From Porticoccus sp041395745 (GTDB taxonomy: Bacteria; Pseudomonadota; Gammaproteobacteria; Pseudomonadales; Porticoccaceae): 64,000 bases of DNA. This document shows positions 26,510 through 35,577 of this stretch, piece after piece. The stretch spans positions 434,001 through 498,000 of the forward strand of contig JAWKZV010000002.1 in NCBI GenBank assembly GCA_041395745.1, read 5' to 3'. How positions within the stretch are numbered: position 1 is the first letter of the stretch; each line of letters opens with the position of its first letter. Below the pieces are notes generated by a model. It had not been told where the DNA came from, ran no database searches, and worked only from the letters and a program-made list of their open reading frames with translations. The translations under genes and the position numbers were made by a program.

Positions 26510-27517
26510 TCAGGTCAGGGGGACTTTGTGTGGAACATCGGGGACTTCCCGTACCAGCTTGGGTACCAAGTAGCCGGGCAGGCTGGACATCAGCGTTTGC
26601 AGCAGTTCCAAAGCCTTTTCGTCGGTGACTGCGAAGTGTGCGGCGCCGCTGACCCGATCCAGCTGGTGCAGATAGTAAGGCAGCACCCCGCACTCAAACA
26701 GCCTCTGTGACAGCTGGTTCAGGGTTTCCGGCGAGTCGTTGATCCCGGCCAGCAGTACTGCCTGATTGAGCAGTGTGACACCGGTTTTGCGCAGTCGCTG
26801 CAGGGCTGCCTCTACGCCTTCATCCAGCTCATTGGGGTGGTTGCTGTGGATCACCATAGAAGAGAATAGCCGGGTGTCGGTCAGCCATTGCAGGCAGTGG
26901 TCGGTGACGCGATCGGGGATCACTACTGGCAGGCGGGTGTGAATGCGCAGGCGTTGCAGATGGGGAATCTGCTCCAGTTGCTCCACCAGCCACTGCAATT
27001 GCCGGTCGCTGGCGGCCAGAGGGTCGCCGCCGCTGAAAATGACTTCTGTGATGCTGCTGTCCGCGGCGATGTAGTCCAGCGCTAGCTGCCACTCATTGCG
27101 CCCCGGTTTGTTGTCCCCGTAGGGGAAGTGACGACGAAAGCAGTAACGGCAGTTGATGGCGCAATTGGGGCTGACAATCAGCAATACCCGGCCGTGGTAT
27201 TTGTGTACCAGTCCTGGCGCGGGATTGGCATTTTTCTCTTCCAGTGGATCGGCGCTGTAGCCTGGTGTAGCCAGCAGTTCCACTCCCAGTGGCAATACCT
27301 GGCGCAACAGTGGGTCGTCCGGGTTGCCCTTCGCGATGCGTTGCAGGTAGGCCAGTGGAACACGGAGGGGGAAATCGCCATGGGCGGCCAGGGCGCCTTC
27401 CAGTAGCGCGGGATCGAGTTCCAGTAGCTGCAACAGCTGTTTTGGATCACGGATGCTGGTGGCAAGTTGTTCTTGCCAGCTCAAACTATCCACAGTTGTG
27501 GCAGAACCGGTTATCAT
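26510..27517 (-). CDS. epmB: EF-P beta-lysylation protein EpmB (lysine 2,3-aminomutase-like)
   Basis: A 335-residue radical SAM enzyme that converts L-alpha-lysine to R-beta-lysine for elongation factor P. The cluster-binding cysteines are C119, C123 and C126 in NCAINCRYCFRRHFPY; GGDPLA and a PLP-binding lysine region follow. It is shorter than clostridial aminomutases, as expected for EpmB. It is divergent from efp, with 47 bp between the starts, and the modifying ligase epmA lies on the other side of efp. Confidence 0.93.
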   Translation of the reverse strand: MITGSATTVDSLSWQEQLATSIRDPKQLLQLLELDPALLEGALAAHGDFPLRVPLAYLQRIAKGNPDDPLLRQVLPLGVELLATPGYSADPLEEKNANPAPGLVHKYHGRVLLIVSPNCAINCRYCFRRHFPYGDNKPGRNEWQLALDYIAADSSITEVIFSGGDPLAASDRQLQWLVEQLEQIPHLQRLRIHTRLPVVIPDRVTDHCLQWLTDTRLFSSMVIHSNHPNELDEGVEAALQRLRKTGVTLLNQAVLLAGINDSPETLNQLSQRLFECGVLPYYLHQLDRVSGAAHFAVTDEKALELLQTLMSSLPGYLVPKLVREVPDVPHKVPLT

Positions 27518-27564
27518 AGCGCGCTCTTGTTTTCAGGACCTGTTTACCGAGTATCGAGGCAATA

Positions 27565-28128
27565 ATGGCTAACTATTCTACCAACGAATTTCGCTCCGGT
27601 CTGAAAGTCATGCTGGATGGCGATCCCTGCTCCATTGTGGAGAACGAATTTGTGAAACCCGGTAAGGGGCAGGCTTTCAACCGGGTGCGCTTGCGCAACC
27701 TGAAAACAGGCCGCGTCTGGGAACGGACCTTCAAGTCCGGCGACTCTCTGGAAGGCGCCGATGTGACCGACCGCGACATGCAGTACCTCTACAATGACGG
27801 TGAATTCTGGCACTTCATGGAGCCTGACACCTATGAGCAGCACCAGGCGGATGCCAAGACCGTCGGTGATGCCGCTCAGTGGCTGAAGGAGCAGGACACC
27901 GTTATCGTTACCCTGTACAACGGCGCGCCGCTGTCGGTAACTCCACCGAACCACGTGGAGCTGGAAATCGTTGAAACCGATCCCGGTCTCAAGGGCGATA
28001 CCGCCCAGGGCGGCACCAAGCCGGCGACCCTGGTTACCGGCGCCGTGGTGAAGGTCCCGTTGTTTCTCAGTATTGGTGATGTTGTTCGTGTGGATACCCG
28101 CACTGGCGAATATCTCAGCCGGGCTTAA
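27565..28128 (+). CDS. efp: Elongation factor P
   Basis: A 187-residue EF-P with its three beta-barrel domains. Lys34 in the loop PGKGQAF is the residue modified with beta-lysine by EpmA, and both modification genes flank efp. It relieves ribosome stalling at polyproline stretches. The ATG follows GAGGC. A strong terminator lies downstream at 28174-28206. Confidence 0.96.
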   Translation: MANYSTNEFRSGLKVMLDGDPCSIVENEFVKPGKGQAFNRVRLRNLKTGRVWERTFKSGDSLEGADVTDRDMQYLYNDGEFWHFMEPDTYEQHQADAKTVGDAAQWLKEQDTVIVTLYNGAPLSVTPPNHVELEIVETDPGLKGDTAQGGTKPATLVTGAVVKVPLFLSIGDVVRVDTRTGEYLSRA

Positions 28129-28173
28129 CATCGACTCCGACACCATGGCCAAGGCTGGTCATGACGGATTCGC

Positions 28174-28206
28174 AAAGGGTGGCTGCGGCCACCCTTTCTG
28201 TTTTTA
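28174..28206 (+). terminator. Rho-independent terminator after efp
   Basis: AAAGGGTGGC (28174-28183) pairs perfectly with GCCACCCTTT (28188-28197) around a four-base loop TGCG, followed by CTGTTTTT. It separates efp from epmA, although both are on the plus strand. Confidence 0.85.
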
Positions 28207-28232
28207 GGCGTTTGGTTAATGGAAGGCAGGGT

Positions 28233-29189
28233 ATGACAGGCTGGCGACCTACGGCGTCCCTGGAGGTTCTGGCGCAGCGAGCGCAGTTGCTGGCGGGAAT
28301 CCGCGCTTTTTTTGAGCGTGCAGGCCTGCTCGAGGTGGATGTGCCCGTGCTGGCGGATACCGGTGTTACCGATCCGCATATCGATTGCATTCCTCTGGTG
28401 GTCGGCGGTCGAACCCAGTATCTGCAAAGTTCTCCCGAGTATTACATGAAGCGCATGCTGGCGGCTGGCAGCGGTGATATCTATTACCTTGGCAGAGCCT
28501 TTCGCGACGGTGAAGCGGGGAGGCGGCATAACCCGGAGTTCACCATGCTGGAATGGTACCGGGTCGGCTGGGACGAACACCGGCTGATGACTGAACTGGT
28601 GGATCTGGTGGCGCAATTAAATCCGGGCTGGTCGGTCTGCAAGAAGACCTATGCCCAGGTGTTCCAGCACGCCGTCGGTCTGGACCCTCACAATGTTCCG
28701 TTGGAGCAGCTACAGGAGAGGGCATCACAGCTGGCAGGTTGCGATTTTTCGTCGGAGGGCCGCAGTACCTGTCTCGACCTGATCTTTAGCCTGGTGGTGG
28801 AGCCCTCACTGCCGGATGGTTTGGTGCTGGTTCAAGATTACCCGGCTTGTCAGGCAGCGCTGGCTTGGCTCGATAAAGACCAAGCCGGAAACCTGGTTGC
28901 CCGGCGCTTTGAGGCGTTCCTGAACCGTATGGAACTGGCCAATGGCTACTATGAACTGACGGATGCCCGCGAGCAGAAGAGTCGCTTTGATGCAGACCAG
29001 GCGCTGCGCTCGGCCTTGGGAAAATCCTCGATGCCGCGAGATGACAGGTTGCTGGCTGCGCTGTCCGCCGGTTTGCCGAGCTGCGCCGGTGTGGCATTGG
29101 GAGTAGATCGATTATTGATGCAATGGCTGGGCTTGACCGACATACGCCAGGTGCTGCCGTTTGCCTTTGGAGGTGATGGTGAACGCTGA
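28233..29189 (+). CDS. epmA: EF-P lysine ligase EpmA (PoxA/GenX)
   Basis: A 318-residue paralogue of the class II lysyl-tRNA synthetase catalytic core without an anticodon-binding domain. Motif 2 region YYLGRAFRDGEAGRRHNPEFTMLEWY and motif 3 GVALGVDRLLMQWLG are intact. It attaches beta-lysine to Lys34 of EF-P. The ATG at 28233 follows GGAAGGCAGG and lies downstream of the efp terminator, so it has its own promoter or depends on readthrough. Its end overlaps the start of miaA. Confidence 0.92.
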   Translation: MTGWRPTASLEVLAQRAQLLAGIRAFFERAGLLEVDVPVLADTGVTDPHIDCIPLVVGGRTQYLQSSPEYYMKRMLAAGSGDIYYLGRAFRDGEAGRRHNPEFTMLEWYRVGWDEHRLMTELVDLVAQLNPGWSVCKKTYAQVFQHAVGLDPHNVPLEQLQERASQLAGCDFSSEGRSTCLDLIFSLVVEPSLPDGLVLVQDYPACQAALAWLDKDQAGNLVARRFEAFLNRMELANGYYELTDAREQKSRFDADQALRSALGKSSMPRDDRLLAALSAGLPSCAGVALGVDRLLMQWLGLTDIRQVLPFAFGGDGER

Positions 29190-30174
29190 GCCACTGCCCC
29201 CGGCTATTTTCCTGATGGGGCCTACCGCCACCGGCAAGACCGATTTGGCCATTGCCCTGCGGCGGCATCTGCCTGTGGAGTTAATCAGTGTTGATTCCGC
29301 ACTGGTGTATCGGGGCATGGATATCGGCAGTGCCAAACCTGGACCGGATGTTTTGGCGGCAGCCCCCCACCGGTTGATCGACATTCGCGATCCTGCGGAA
29401 CCGTATTCCGCTGCGGACTTTGTTCGCGACGCCCGCCAGGCAATGGATGAGATCACCGCTTCCGGTCGAATCCCCCTGTTGGTGGGTGGCACCATGATGT
29501 ATTTCAAGGCGCTGCTGGACGGGCTGGCAGATATGCCAGCCGCCGATCCCGCAGTGCGCGATTTGATTGAGCGGGAAGCTGCGGAGCGTGGCTGGCCCGA
29601 GCTGCACCGACAATTGGCCGAGATTGACCCTGAAACCGCCGCTGAGCTGCACCCCAATCATTCTCAGCGCATTCAGCGGGCACTGGAAATCTACCGTTCC
29701 TCTGGCAGGACCATGTCCAGCTTTAAACGGGAGCAGCGGCAGCGGGGTGGAGCTTCCGCCCCCATCGCTGAGCATTATCGGGTTACCCAGATAGCACTGC
29801 TGTGCCACGATCGTTCACTGCTGCACCGACGCATTGAAAAACGATTTCTGGCGATGCTGGAGCAGGATTTTGAGTCTGAGGTCCGGCGGTTGATCGAGCG
29901 GGGAGACCTGCACACGGATTTGCCCTCAATTCGCGCGGTGGGTTACCGGCAAATGTGGCAGTACCTCTGTGGTGAAATTGATTACCAGACAATGGTCGCA
30001 ACCGGCATTGCTGCCACCCGGCAGCTGGCGAAACGTCAGCTAACCTGGTTGCGCGGATGGCCTGAGTTGCATGAGATTTTTATTGATACTGTGACCGGCC
30101 AGTCAATAAATTTTGCCGACATTGAGGTGCAGTGCTTGAAAATCCTTCAAAATGACACCATATACAACATGTAG
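29176..30174 (+). CDS. miaA: tRNA dimethylallyltransferase
   Basis: A 332-residue enzyme that isopentenylates A37 of UNN-reading tRNAs. It has the P-loop GPTATGKTDLA, SVDSALVYRGMDIGSAKP, VGGTMMYFKALLDG and the RQLAKRQLTWLR region. ATG 29176 or GTG 29179 may be used; GGAGG at 29169-29173 is better spaced for the GTG. It overlaps epmA by about 14 bases and precedes hfq, as usual. The mutL gene that often precedes miaA is absent here. Confidence 0.94.
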   Translation: MVNAEPLPPAIFLMGPTATGKTDLAIALRRHLPVELISVDSALVYRGMDIGSAKPGPDVLAAAPHRLIDIRDPAEPYSAADFVRDARQAMDEITASGRIPLLVGGTMMYFKALLDGLADMPAADPAVRDLIEREAAERGWPELHRQLAEIDPETAAELHPNHSQRIQRALEIYRSSGRTMSSFKREQRQRGGASAPIAEHYRVTQIALLCHDRSLLHRRIEKRFLAMLEQDFESEVRRLIERGDLHTDLPSIRAVGYRQMWQYLCGEIDYQTMVATGIAATRQLAKRQLTWLRGWPELHEIFIDTVTGQSINFADIEVQCLKILQNDTIYNM

Positions 30175-30284
30175 GCCCGAGAGTATCATATTCGGCCTAT
30201 ATGGATTTCTGGCTTCGCCGTACCTGGATTGTCATTGTTATTTTTACGGCGGTTTATTTTGTTCCTTTATTGAGGAGAACTCCG

Positions 30285-30545
30285 ATGTCAAAAGGGCATA
30301 ACCTACAAGACCCTTTTCTAAACGTCTTGCGAAAAGAACGTATTCCCGTCTCTATTTTTCTGGTGAATGGCATTAAATTGCAGGGCCAGATAGAGTCTTT
30401 TGACCAGTTCGTGGTGCTGCTGAAAAATACAGTCAGCCAGATGGTCTACAAGCATGCCATCTCCACCGTTGTTCCCTCCCGTCCGGTTCGGTTGCCGATG
30501 GCAACTCCCGGTGGTCCGGACGACATGATGGATTCCGGCGACTGA
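30285..30545 (+). CDS. hfq: RNA chaperone Hfq
   Basis: An 86-residue Sm-like protein. The N-terminal MSKGHNLQDPFLNVLRKER and the Sm2 motif YKHAIS are the hallmark of Hfq, with a short acidic C-terminal tail typical of pseudomonads. It hexamerises and pairs small RNAs with mRNAs. The ATG at 30285 is fixed by TGAGGAG 8 bases upstream; an upstream in-frame start at 30201 would add an implausible hydrophobic extension. Confidence 0.97.
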   Translation: MSKGHNLQDPFLNVLRKERIPVSIFLVNGIKLQGQIESFDQFVVLLKNTVSQMVYKHAISTVVPSRPVRLPMATPGGPDDMMDSGD

Positions 30546-30559
30546 TCCAGAGGTACTGA

Positions 30560-31873
30560 TTGTTTTTTGATCGTCCCGAGTCCGGGGAGCTTGCTGTCCT
30601 CGTTCATATGAACCTTGGCAGTGAAGACGAACCGGAAGATCCCCGGGAGTTTGAGGAACTGGTACTTTCTGCAGGTGGTGATCCGGTTGCCCTGGTGACA
30701 GGACAACGCAGTGCTCCACATGCCAAATACTTTGTCGGTACCGGCAAGCTGGACGAGTTGAACAGTCTGGTGCAGGAGCACTGCGCCGAACTGGTTATTT
30801 TTAATCACAACCTTTCTCCCAGTCAGGAACGCAATCTGGAAAGTGCCCTCAAGTGCCGGGTGCTGGACAGGACCGGGCTGATCCTGGATATCTTTGCCCA
30901 GCGGGCTCGCACCCATGAAGGGAAGCTGCAGGTTGAGTTGGCCCAGTTGCAGCATATGTCTACCCGCCTGGTGCGGGGATGGACTCACTTGGAGCGGCAA
31001 AAAGGTGGTATCGGCCTGCGTGGCCCTGGTGAAACCCAGCTGGAAACAGACCGCCGCCTGTTGCGTGCCCGCATCAAATCCATTCAGAAGCGGCTCGAGA
31101 AGGTCCGCCGGCAGCGGGACCAGGGGCGTCGCTCCCGTCAGCGAGCTGATGTTCCGGTGCTGTCCCTGGTGGGTTATACCAACGCCGGCAAATCCACCCT
31201 GTTCAATCGTCTCACTGATGCAGATGTTTATGCTGCGGACCAGTTGTTTGCCACCCTTGACCCCACCATGCGCAGGGTCGAACTCGAGGGGGCTGGCCCG
31301 GTTGTGCTGGCGGACACCGTAGGGTTTATCAGCCATTTGCCCCACAAACTGGTGGAGGCTTTCCGGGCGACTCTTGAGGAGGCGGCCAATGCTTCACTGT
31401 TACTACACGTGGTCGATGCCGCCAGTGAAGAGCGAGCGATCAATATCCAGCGTGTAAACGATGTACTGGCCGAGATTGGGGCCCTCGAGCTGCCGACGTT
31501 GATGGTTTTCAACAAGATTGACTTGCTGGAGCATCCCGAGCCCCGGCTGGAGCGTGACGATACCGGTCGTCCCTGTGCTGTCTGGTTGTCTGCTCAGACC
31601 GGTGATGGTTGTGACATGCTGCTTCAGGCCGTTGCAGAATTACTTGGCAGTGAAACAGTCCGGGAAACATTGCTGCTTGAGCCGACGATGGGGCGGTTGA
31701 GGGCCCGTTTGTACGGAAATCATGCCGTATTGGAAGAGTTCCAGACCGACGAAGGCGATGTGGCGTTGAAAATTGCCATGCCGAAAGCGGATTTTTTGCG
31801 ACTTTTAAAGTCAGAAAGCCTGACGATGGAGCAGTTGCGCATCTTGTCTGATGGCGACAGGCAGATCGCCTGA
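30560..31873 (+). CDS. hflX: Ribosome-associated GTPase HflX
   Basis: A 437-residue Obg-HflX GTPase that splits or rescues stalled ribosomes. The N-terminal HflX domain ends in RGWTHLERQKGGIGLRGPGE and the G domain shows GYTNAGKSTLFNRLT (G1), DTVGF (G3) and NKID (G4). Homologues begin MFF/MFD-R, which places the start at the TTG of 30560, 7 bases after AGAGGT. It lies 14 bp downstream of hfq and is probably co-transcribed with it. Confidence 0.94.
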   Translation: MFFDRPESGELAVLVHMNLGSEDEPEDPREFEELVLSAGGDPVALVTGQRSAPHAKYFVGTGKLDELNSLVQEHCAELVIFNHNLSPSQERNLESALKCRVLDRTGLILDIFAQRARTHEGKLQVELAQLQHMSTRLVRGWTHLERQKGGIGLRGPGETQLETDRRLLRARIKSIQKRLEKVRRQRDQGRRSRQRADVPVLSLVGYTNAGKSTLFNRLTDADVYAADQLFATLDPTMRRVELEGAGPVVLADTVGFISHLPHKLVEAFRATLEEAANASLLLHVVDAASEERAINIQRVNDVLAEIGALELPTLMVFNKIDLLEHPEPRLERDDTGRPCAVWLSAQTGDGCDMLLQAVAELLGSETVRETLLLEPTMGRLRARLYGNHAVLEEFQTDEGDVALKIAMPKADFLRLLKSESLTMEQLRILSDGDRQIA

Positions 31874-32029
31874 TCCATGAGGTGAGTTTTGTGTGCCGGG
31901 CGCGCAATTTGTAACAGTTTGTACCATGCTGTATCGGATTGTAGCGTTGGCAGTGAAAGCATAGTAATTGCGGCTTGGCTTGGTACAATCAGCAGCCGTT
32001 CTACACAGCACGATATAACGGAGACAATT

Positions 32030-33157
32030 ATGGCTTGGAATGAGCCTGGCGGTGGCAAGGACCCCTGGGGCAGTAACAGTGGTGGTGATGGTCCGCCGGA
32101 TCTGGACGAGGCGCTGAATAAACTGCGCGCCCGTTTCGACAAGATGTTCGGAGGCAACGGCGGCGGTAAAAGCGGCCCCGGCAGCAGCTTTATGGCGTTG
32201 ATTCTCATCGTGGCGATTGGCGCCTGGGGACTGTGGGGTTTTTATCAGGTGGATGAAAAGGAGCAGGCCGTGGTGCTGCGCCTTGGTAAATACCTGGATA
32301 CCGTTGGTCCAGGCCTGAACTGGCGTCCGCCGTTGATCGACCGTGTCTACAAGGAACGGGTCACAGAGGAGCGCCAGTATTCCTCGCGCGGGGAAATGCT
32401 GACCCAGGACGAGAACATTGTCGAACTGCCTTTGACCGTGCAGTACAACATCAGTGATGTGAAAGCTTTTGTCCTGAACGTAAAAAGCCCGGAAGTCAGC
32501 CTGCGTCACGCCACGGACAGCGCCCTGCGCCACGTGGTGGGCAGCAGTAAGCTGGACGAGGTGGTTTCTACCGGTCGCGGCAAAATTGCCGAGGAAGTAA
32601 AGGTGCGCTTGCAGCAATACCTCGACTCTTATGGCACTGGTATCCTGGTGCGCAAGATCAACATCCAGGAAGCCAAGCCGCCGTCAGAGGTCAAGGCGGC
32701 CTACGATGATGTGATCAAGGCTCGAGAGGATCAGGAGCGCCTGATCAACGAAGCGCAATCCTATGCCAACGGTGTTATTCCCGAAGCCCGGGGTAAGGCG
32801 CAGAGGATGATTGAGGAAGCCCACGCCTATCGCGAACAGGTGGTTGCGGAGGCCGAAGGTGAGGCCAAGCGCTTTGAGGCGTTGTTGACCGAATACCAGA
32901 AAGCCCCTGAGGTGACCCGCCAACGTCTCTACCTGGATGCGGTTGAGGAAGTCATGAGCAACAGCTCCAAAGTGTTGGTGGATGTTGAAGGTGGCAACAA
33001 CATGCTCTACCTGCCTCTGGACAAAATCATCGAGAGCGGGGTTTCCAGCAGTCAGGCCCCGTCCCTGAAAAGTTCTGATCTGAAAAGTATTGCTGATGAG
33101 GTGGTCAATCGCCTGAAGCGGGAGACAGTAACACCCACTCGCAGGGAGGTGCGCTGA
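32030..33157 (+). CDS. hflK: Membrane protease modulator HflK
   Basis: A 375-residue SPFH/band 7 protein. The N-terminal glycine-rich, Trp-containing segment MAWNEPGGGKDPWG is typical; one TM helix lies near 60-80, then the band 7 domain and a charged coiled-coil region. With HflC it forms a large membrane cage around FtsH and modulates proteolysis. The ATG at 32030 follows GGAGACAATT. The stop overlaps the hflC start by one base. Confidence 0.94.
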   Translation: MAWNEPGGGKDPWGSNSGGDGPPDLDEALNKLRARFDKMFGGNGGGKSGPGSSFMALILIVAIGAWGLWGFYQVDEKEQAVVLRLGKYLDTVGPGLNWRPPLIDRVYKERVTEERQYSSRGEMLTQDENIVELPLTVQYNISDVKAFVLNVKSPEVSLRHATDSALRHVVGSSKLDEVVSTGRGKIAEEVKVRLQQYLDSYGTGILVRKINIQEAKPPSEVKAAYDDVIKAREDQERLINEAQSYANGVIPEARGKAQRMIEEAHAYREQVVAEAEGEAKRFEALLTEYQKAPEVTRQRLYLDAVEEVMSNSSKVLVDVEGGNNMLYLPLDKIIESGVSSSQAPSLKSSDLKSIADEVVNRLKRETVTPTRREVR

Positions 33158-34028
33158 TGAATATTCGTTCAACAGGTTCTCTGGTGGTGTTGGCGATCGC
33201 ATTGATCATTGCCAGTACCTCCATGTACGTGGTGCAGGAAACGGAGAGGGCAGTAAAACTGCGTTTTGGTCGTTTGATCGAAACCGATATTGCTCCGGGG
33301 CTGCACTTCAAGATCCTCTGGCAGAGAAAGTCCGCAAGTTTGATGCGCGGGTGCTGACGCTGGATGCGGAACCCTCCAGCTTCTTCACCGTCGAGAAAAA
33401 GCGACTGATTGTTGACGCCTACACCAAGTGGCGCATCGTCGATGTGGATACCTATTACAAATCCACCGGTGGCAACGAGGCTGTGGCCCATGACCGGTTG
33501 TCCAGCCGGGTCAATGATGGTCTGCGCAACCAGTTTGGTGAGCGCACCTTACATGAAGTGGTGTCCGGCGAGCGTGATGCCTTGATGGATAACATCAAGG
33601 AGTACCTCAACAGCACTGTTCGTCAGTCGCTCGGGGTTGAAGTGGTTGATGTGCGGGTGAAGCGCATTGATCTCCCCTCCGAGGTCAGTGAGCAGGTGTT
33701 TCGTCGCATGACGGCTGAGCGGGAAAAGGAAGCTCGTGAGCTGCGTTCCAAAGGTGCCGAAGAAGCGGAAAAAATTCGTGCAGACGCGGATCGCCAGCGC
33801 ACCATCCTCCTCGCCAACGCCTATCGTGAGGCGGAAGAGTCTCGAGGTGAAGGGGATGCTGCTGCAACCGCCACCTACGCCTCCGCTTATAGCAAGGATC
33901 CTGAGTTCTACGCCTTCCAGCGCAGCCTCAAGGCTTATAAGGAAGCCTTTGCCAACAAGGGCGATGTGCTGTTGGTCGATCCGGAAAGCGACTTCTTCCG
34001 CTATCTGGACAGAAAACAGGGCAAGTAG
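33157..34028 (+). pseudogene. hflC: Membrane protease modulator HflC, frameshifted by one base
   Basis: Two overlapping frames together encode a normal-length HflC (about 290 residues): N-terminal anchor and start of the band 7 domain in one frame, and the rest from RKFDARVLTLDAE onward in another. One missing C in ATCCTCTGG at about 33315 accounts for the shift: restoring ATCCCTCTGG gives K-I-P-L-A-E-K-V-R-K, the expected sequence. The rest of the gene shows no decay. It may be a real frameshift or, more likely, a homopolymer sequencing error. Annotated as broken because the given sequence cannot be translated through. Confidence 0.85.
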
Positions 34029-34132
34029 TATCCATGTGGGCTCTTCGGAGCCCGCAGTTTTATGTGCCATTGATTGGTGTTTGCTGGCAACAAAAGTGCA
34101 GCAAGTGGCGCAAGACAGTGGTAGAATGCTGC

Positions 34133-34155
34133 AACCGGGATTCCCCGGTTTTTTT
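34133..34155 (+). terminator. Rho-independent terminator after hflC
   Basis: AACCGGG (34133-34139), loop ATTC, CCCGGTT (34144-34150), then T5. It would end the hfq-hflXKC transcript. Confidence 0.75.
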
Positions 34156-34175
34156 ATGGCTGTCTGAGTGTTTGT

Positions 34176-34364
34176 ATGTGGGTGGATTTGGCCAAGGCAT
34201 TTTGCCTGATGCTGGTGCTGGAAGGCATTATGCCGTTCCTGGCGCCAGGTCGTTGGCGGAACATGGCCGCTCTGCTTGCCCAGGTGGATGATCGCAGCAT
34301 GCGTGTGATGGGATTGTTCAGTATGTTGCTCGGGGCAGGCGCACTCTATTTTATCAACAGGTAA
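34176..34364 (+). CDS. DUF2065 membrane protein
   Basis: A 62-residue inner-membrane protein with two hydrophobic helices (about 5-22 and 42-60) around the conserved GRWR segment. Genes of this family sit between hflC and hisZ in many gammaproteobacteria. No function is established. It ends 5 bases before the hisZ start. Confidence 0.85.
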   Translation: MWVDLAKAFCLMLVLEGIMPFLAPGRWRNMAALLAQVDDRSMRVMGLFSMLLGAGALYFINR

Positions 34365-34369
34365 TCGCG

Positions 34370-35548
34370 ATGACTGTGGCGGATCGGTGGCTGCTTCCCG
34401 ATGGTGTGGAGGAAATTCTCCCCAACCGGGCACTCCAGATAGAACGACTCAGACGGCAAATTCTGGATCTATACCATAGCTGGGGCTATGACTTGGTTAT
34501 TCCGCCACTGGTGGAATTTACCGATTCCCTGTTGAGTGGCACTGGCTCTGATTTGGACCTCATGACCTTCAAGGTGACGGACCAACTCAGCGGGCGCACC
34601 ATGGGGATTCGTGCCGATATCACTCCTCAAACCAGCCGAATGGACGCACACAGCCTACAGCGCAGTGGCCCGAGTCGTCTCTGCTACGCCAGCACCGTGC
34701 TCTACACCCGCCCCCGCCATGCCCTGGAAAGTCGTTCTCCGATCCAGATTGGTGTGGAACTCTACGGTGAAGCGGGTCTGGCGGCGGATATTGAAGTCAT
34801 CAGCCTGATGGTGGAGACCCTGCATCTCGCCGGTCTTGAAAAACCCCAGTTGGATCTCGGCCACGTCGGCGTCTACGGCAGCCTGCTGGAAAGCGCCTGC
34901 CTGTCTGCAGATCAGGAGGCTGAACTGTTCGAGCTGCTGCAGCGCAAGGCGGTGCCGGAGCTGGATAACTGGGTTGTCGCCAATCTGTCCGATGCGGCAA
35001 TGGCCACCATGATTCGAGCACTGGTTGACCTGGCTGGTGGTGTCGACGTACTGGATCGCGCCCGTGAGCTGTTTGCTGATGCGCCCGCCGAAGTGGAATT
35101 GGCGCTGGACGAGTTGCAGGCTACTGTCGAAGCGTTGCAGGAAAGCTATCCGGAAGCGGATTTGTACCTGGATCTGAGTGAACTGCGCGGCTATCACTAT
35201 CACACCGGTATTGTTTTTGCCGCCTATGCCCAAGGGGTGGGCCAGGCCATCGGTAATGGTGGTCGCTATGATCACGTGGGTGAGGGGTTCGGACGCTCCC
35301 GTCCCGCTACCGGTTTTAATATGAGTTTGCAGGCTCTGGCGCAGCTGTCCAATGGTCAGCAGATCGCCGCGGGTATTTTCGCTCCGGTGGTGGAGAACAG
35401 TGCTCAGCGTCAGGTGATCGCCGAGCTGCGTGCCGCCGGTGAACGTGTGGTTTGTGGCTTCCCGGGCCAGCAACCTGACTATGAAGAATTACACTGTGAC
35501 CGTCAGTTGTTGTTGCTTGACGGCACCTATCAAATTAAACCTGTTTAA
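34370..35548 (+). CDS. hisZ: ATP phosphoribosyltransferase regulatory subunit
   Basis: A 392-residue HisRS-like protein lacking the anticodon-binding domain. The class II core is visible: LPDGVEEILP at the start, MTFKVTDQLSGRTMGIRADITPQ, and GYHYHTGIVFAAYA. HisZ has no synthetase activity and pairs with the short form of HisG to start histidine synthesis; hisG is not in this window. It precedes purA as in related genomes. Confidence 0.93.
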   Translation: MTVADRWLLPDGVEEILPNRALQIERLRRQILDLYHSWGYDLVIPPLVEFTDSLLSGTGSDLDLMTFKVTDQLSGRTMGIRADITPQTSRMDAHSLQRSGPSRLCYASTVLYTRPRHALESRSPIQIGVELYGEAGLAADIEVISLMVETLHLAGLEKPQLDLGHVGVYGSLLESACLSADQEAELFELLQRKAVPELDNWVVANLSDAAMATMIRALVDLAGGVDVLDRARELFADAPAEVELALDELQATVEALQESYPEADLYLDLSELRGYHYHTGIVFAAYAQGVGQAIGNGGRYDHVGEGFGRSRPATGFNMSLQALAQLSNGQQIAAGIFAPVVENSAQRQVIAELRAAGERVVCGFPGQQPDYEELHCDRQLLLLDGTYQIKPV

Positions 35549-35577
35549 TCATTTTCTTTCAGGGCTAGAGAGTACAC

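Noticed and set aside
30201..30284. In-frame upstream extension of hfq
   Set aside because: Would add a hydrophobic segment foreign to Hfq; the ribosome site fixes the start at 30285.
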